Below, in pieces: positions 6,234-7,305 of a stretch of DNA of 7,305 bases. Made by a program: the position numbers and the translations under genes. Each line of letters opens with the position of its first letter. The stretch's first letter is position 1. The notes under the pieces are model-generated. The model saw nothing but the letters and a program-made list of their open reading frames with translations, did no database searches and was not told where the DNA came from. Source of the DNA: Mycobacterium sp. Its GTDB lineage: Bacteria > Actinomycetota > Actinomycetes > Mycobacteriales > Mycobacteriaceae. The stretch is taken from positions 415 through 7,719 of the forward strand of contig JAGQTR010000161.1 of assembly GCA_020438915.1 (NCBI GenBank), in the 5' to 3' direction.

Positions 6234-6676
6234 CAGAGGATCCTCCAGGCGTGGACGACGCGTTCGACGCCGTCGTCGTCCACGTAGAGCGGCATGATGA
6301 CCAATTCCATCTCCATGCCGACTCTCAGGTCGGCGGCCAGCGTGCCTTCGACGACTTTGCCCAGCACGATCAGCCCCTCGGCGGCCAACTCGACGGCGGC
6401 AACGGCAAACGGTTCGAACGGATCGGGCGAGGGATAGGGCGGTGGGGGGGCGTACCGGTTCTCGGTGTAGCTCCACAACCGGCCGCGACGCGACAGCGGC
6501 ACCTGCGCAAGCTCGTCACCGCTGCATCCCGGGTTGGGACAATTGTTGGCGCGGGGCGGAAACACGTAGGTGCCGCATTGATGACACTTGCCGCCGATCA
6601 GATAGGGGTCACCGGACCCATCGATGGCGAACCATCCGTCGACCGCGGGTTGCATCGAGAGTGCAGAATCTGACAC
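6233..6676 (-). CDS. DUF35 family protein (zinc ribbon plus OB fold), likely acyl-CoA-binding partner of the thiolase-like protein
   Basis: A 147-residue protein from GTG 6674-6676, likely the counterpart of Rv1628c. A rubredoxin-like zinc ribbon is shown by C31-x2-C34 and C46-x4-C51, with KCHQCGTYVFPPR between and around the pairs. Residues about 54-147 form the DUF35 OB-fold: GRLWSYT (65-71), PFAVAAVELAAEGLIVLGKV, VGMEMELVIMPLY and the end HAWRIL. In steroid degraders such proteins (for example the DUF35 part of ChsH2) bind thiolase-like Ltp proteins to make active aldolase complexes; the coupling to the downstream thiolase-like gene fits that. The frame extends upstream to 6946 but would run through polA, so the GTG is preferred. 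It has no Shine-Dalgarno sequence; TACGCT (6683-6688) lies exactly six bases upstream, as in leaderless mycobacterial genes. An in-frame ATG at 6653-6655 is an alternative start. Confidence 0.9.
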   Translation of the reverse strand: MSDSALSMQPAVDGWFAIDGSGDPYLIGGKCHQCGTYVFPPRANNCPNPGCSGDELAQVPLSRRGRLWSYTENRYAPPPPYPSPDPFEPFAVAAVELAAEGLIVLGKVVEGTLAADLRVGMEMELVIMPLYVDDDGVERVVHAWRIL

Positions 6677-6682
6677 GCGGTC

Positions 6683-6688
6683 AGCGTA
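6683..6688 (-). promoter_or_regulatory. Candidate -10 element for leaderless transcription of the DUF35 gene
   Basis: Minus-strand TACGCT fits TANNNT and is separated from GTG 6676 by six bases, so transcription would start on the first base of the start codon. No good -35 is present; the corresponding region is occupied by the KstR-type operator. Pattern-based inference. Confidence 0.45.
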
Positions 6689-6707
6689 CCCAGTCCGGCC
6701 GCCAAAC

Positions 6708-6721
6708 TGAAACGTGTTCCA
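6708..6721. promoter_or_regulatory. KstR-type operator (TNNAACNNGTTNNA)
   Basis: The plus strand reads TGAAACGTGTTCCA, and the reverse strand TGGAACACGTTTCA. Both fit the full palindromic consensus TNNAACNNGTTNNA described for KstR, the TetR-family repressor of sterol catabolism in mycobacteria, which is released by a sterol-derived CoA thioester. Relative to a DUF35 transcript starting at 6676 the site covers about -32 to -45, where a bound repressor would block RNA polymerase. It lies at about -40 to -53 relative to the polA start. The match is seen directly; binding and induction by sterols are inferred from known KstR biology. Confidence 0.75.
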
Positions 6722-6747
6722 TTTTAGTGGCTGTCGTAGCCGGTGCC

Positions 6748-6753
6748 TAGAGT
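6748..6753 (+). promoter_or_regulatory. Candidate -10 element for polA
   Basis: TAGAGT fits the mycobacterial -10 pattern TANNNT and ends seven bases before GTG 6761, so a transcript beginning at G6761 would be leaderless. No convincing -35 was found; TTAGTG at 6724-6729 is a weak candidate. The element overlaps an in-frame upstream GTG at 6752, which argues against that GTG being the start if this promoter is used. Confidence 0.35.
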
Positions 6754-6760
6754 GAAGGCC

Positions 6761-7305
6761 GTGAGCCCAGCCGCAGAAAACACGAAGCCGACTCTGATGC
6801 TTCTGGACGGCAATTCGTTGGCTTTCCGCGCGTTCTATGCGTTGCCCGCCGAGAACTTCAAGACTCAGGGCGGGCTGACCACCAATGCGGTGTACGGCTT
6901 CACCGCGATGTTGATCAACCTGTTGCGCGACGAGCAGCCCAGCCACATCGCCGCAGCGTTCGACGTGAGCAGGCAGACGTTCCGGTTGGAGAAGTACCCG
7001 GAGTACAAGGCTGGGCGGTCGGCGACCCCCGATGAGTTCCGCGGCCAGATCGACATCACCAAGGAAGTGCTGGGTGCACTGGGGATCACGGCACTAGCGG
7101 AGGCCGGATACGAAGCCGACGATGTGATCGCCACACTGGCTACCCAGGCGCAGGACGAGGGCTACCGGGTGTTGGTGGTGACCGGAGACCGTGACGCGTT
7201 GCAGTTGGTCAGCGACGACGTCACCGTTCTCTATCCCCGCAAGGGTGTCAGTGACCTGACTCGGTTCACTCCCGAGGCGGTGGTGCAGAAGTACGGGCTC
7301 ACCCC
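6761..7305 (+). CDS. polA: DNA polymerase I (partial, 5'-3' exonuclease domain; continues beyond right edge)
   Basis: The first 181 codons of DNA polymerase I, which fills gaps and removes RNA primers in replication and excision repair. The visible part is the 5'-3' exonuclease (FEN/PIN-like) domain. It shows LMLLDGNSLAFRAFYALPA (12-30) with metal ligand D16, AAAFDVSRQTFR (64-75) with D68, YPEYKAGR, YEADDVIATLA (117-127) with E118, D120 and D121, and VVTGDRDALQL (139-149) with D143 and D145. All expected acidic metal ligands are intact, and the sequence closely resembles mycobacterial PolA as I remember it. The polymerase half is outside the window. GTG 6761 is preferred for the start (MSPAAEN, like other mycobacterial PolA); an in-frame GTG at 6752 would add MKA. 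It is divergent from the DUF35 gene. Confidence 0.97.
   Translation, partial: MSPAAENTKPTLMLLDGNSLAFRAFYALPAENFKTQGGLTTNAVYGFTAMLINLLRDEQPSHIAAAFDVSRQTFRLEKYPEYKAGRSATPDEFRGQIDITKEVLGALGITALAEAGYEADDVIATLATQAQDEGYRVLVVTGDRDALQLVSDDVTVLYPRKGVSDLTRFTPEAVVQKYGLT

Noticed and set aside
6234..6476. The 81-codon upstream extension of the thiolase-like reading frame.
   Set aside because: It overlaps the DUF35 gene in another frame, is very arginine-rich, and the thiolase fold and a strong ribosome site both support the start at 6233.
6677..6946. Upstream extension of the DUF35 reading frame to 6946.
   Set aside because: It would run antisense through the start of polA; that part resembles no domain and appears to be a by-product of GC-rich coding DNA.

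Overview
The window looks like chromosomal DNA from a mycobacterium, most likely an environmental or fast-growing one. Three things point there. The right end carries the start of DNA polymerase I (polA), whose N-terminal protein sequence closely resembles mycobacterial PolA. Upstream and divergent from it is a pair made of a DUF35 zinc-ribbon protein and a thiolase-like protein, the arrangement I recall as Rv1628c-Rv1627c next to polA in M. tuberculosis. The DNA is GC-rich, with frequent GTG starts and apparently leaderless genes. Species cannot be fixed by eye.

Left part (1-3507): a minus-strand operon transcribed livH -> livM -> livG -> livF encodes the two permeases and two ATPases of a branched-chain-amino-acid-type (HAAT/Liv family) ABC importer. 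The genes are tightly packed: a 7-base gap, an 11-base overlap and a 4-base ATGA overlap. livF runs off the left edge. The LivH-type permease has an unusual front end, a secretion signal plus a small beta-sandwich domain before the membrane core.

Middle (about 3496-3792): a divergent control region of roughly 300 bases separates the operon from the plus-strand gene for the matching substrate-binding protein (3793-5004). It holds a possible promoter, two inverted repeats and an open 38-codon frame with a predicted membrane helix. The importer probably takes up an amino acid or a related small polar solute; the sequence does not show which.

Right part (5037-7305): the thiolase-like gene (5037-6233, minus) converges on the binding-protein gene. 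It is translationally coupled (TGATG) to the DUF35 gene (6233-6676, minus). The 84 bases between the DUF35 gene and polA hold a perfect match to the KstR operator consensus, TNNAACNNGTTNNA, at 6708-6721, just upstream of a probable leaderless start for the DUF35 gene. This suggests that the pair belongs to the sterol-catabolism regulon and may act as a DUF35-Ltp type retro-aldolase or acyl-CoA complex. Most known thiolase catalytic positions are substituted in the enzyme subunit. polA, on the plus strand, is cut by the right edge after about 181 codons.

I saw no tRNA, rRNA, CRISPR array, insertion sequence or convincing intrinsic terminator. The points most worth following are the KstR-type operator, the altered thiolase active site with its DUF35 partner, and the LivH fusion. 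I do not claim an entirely new system.
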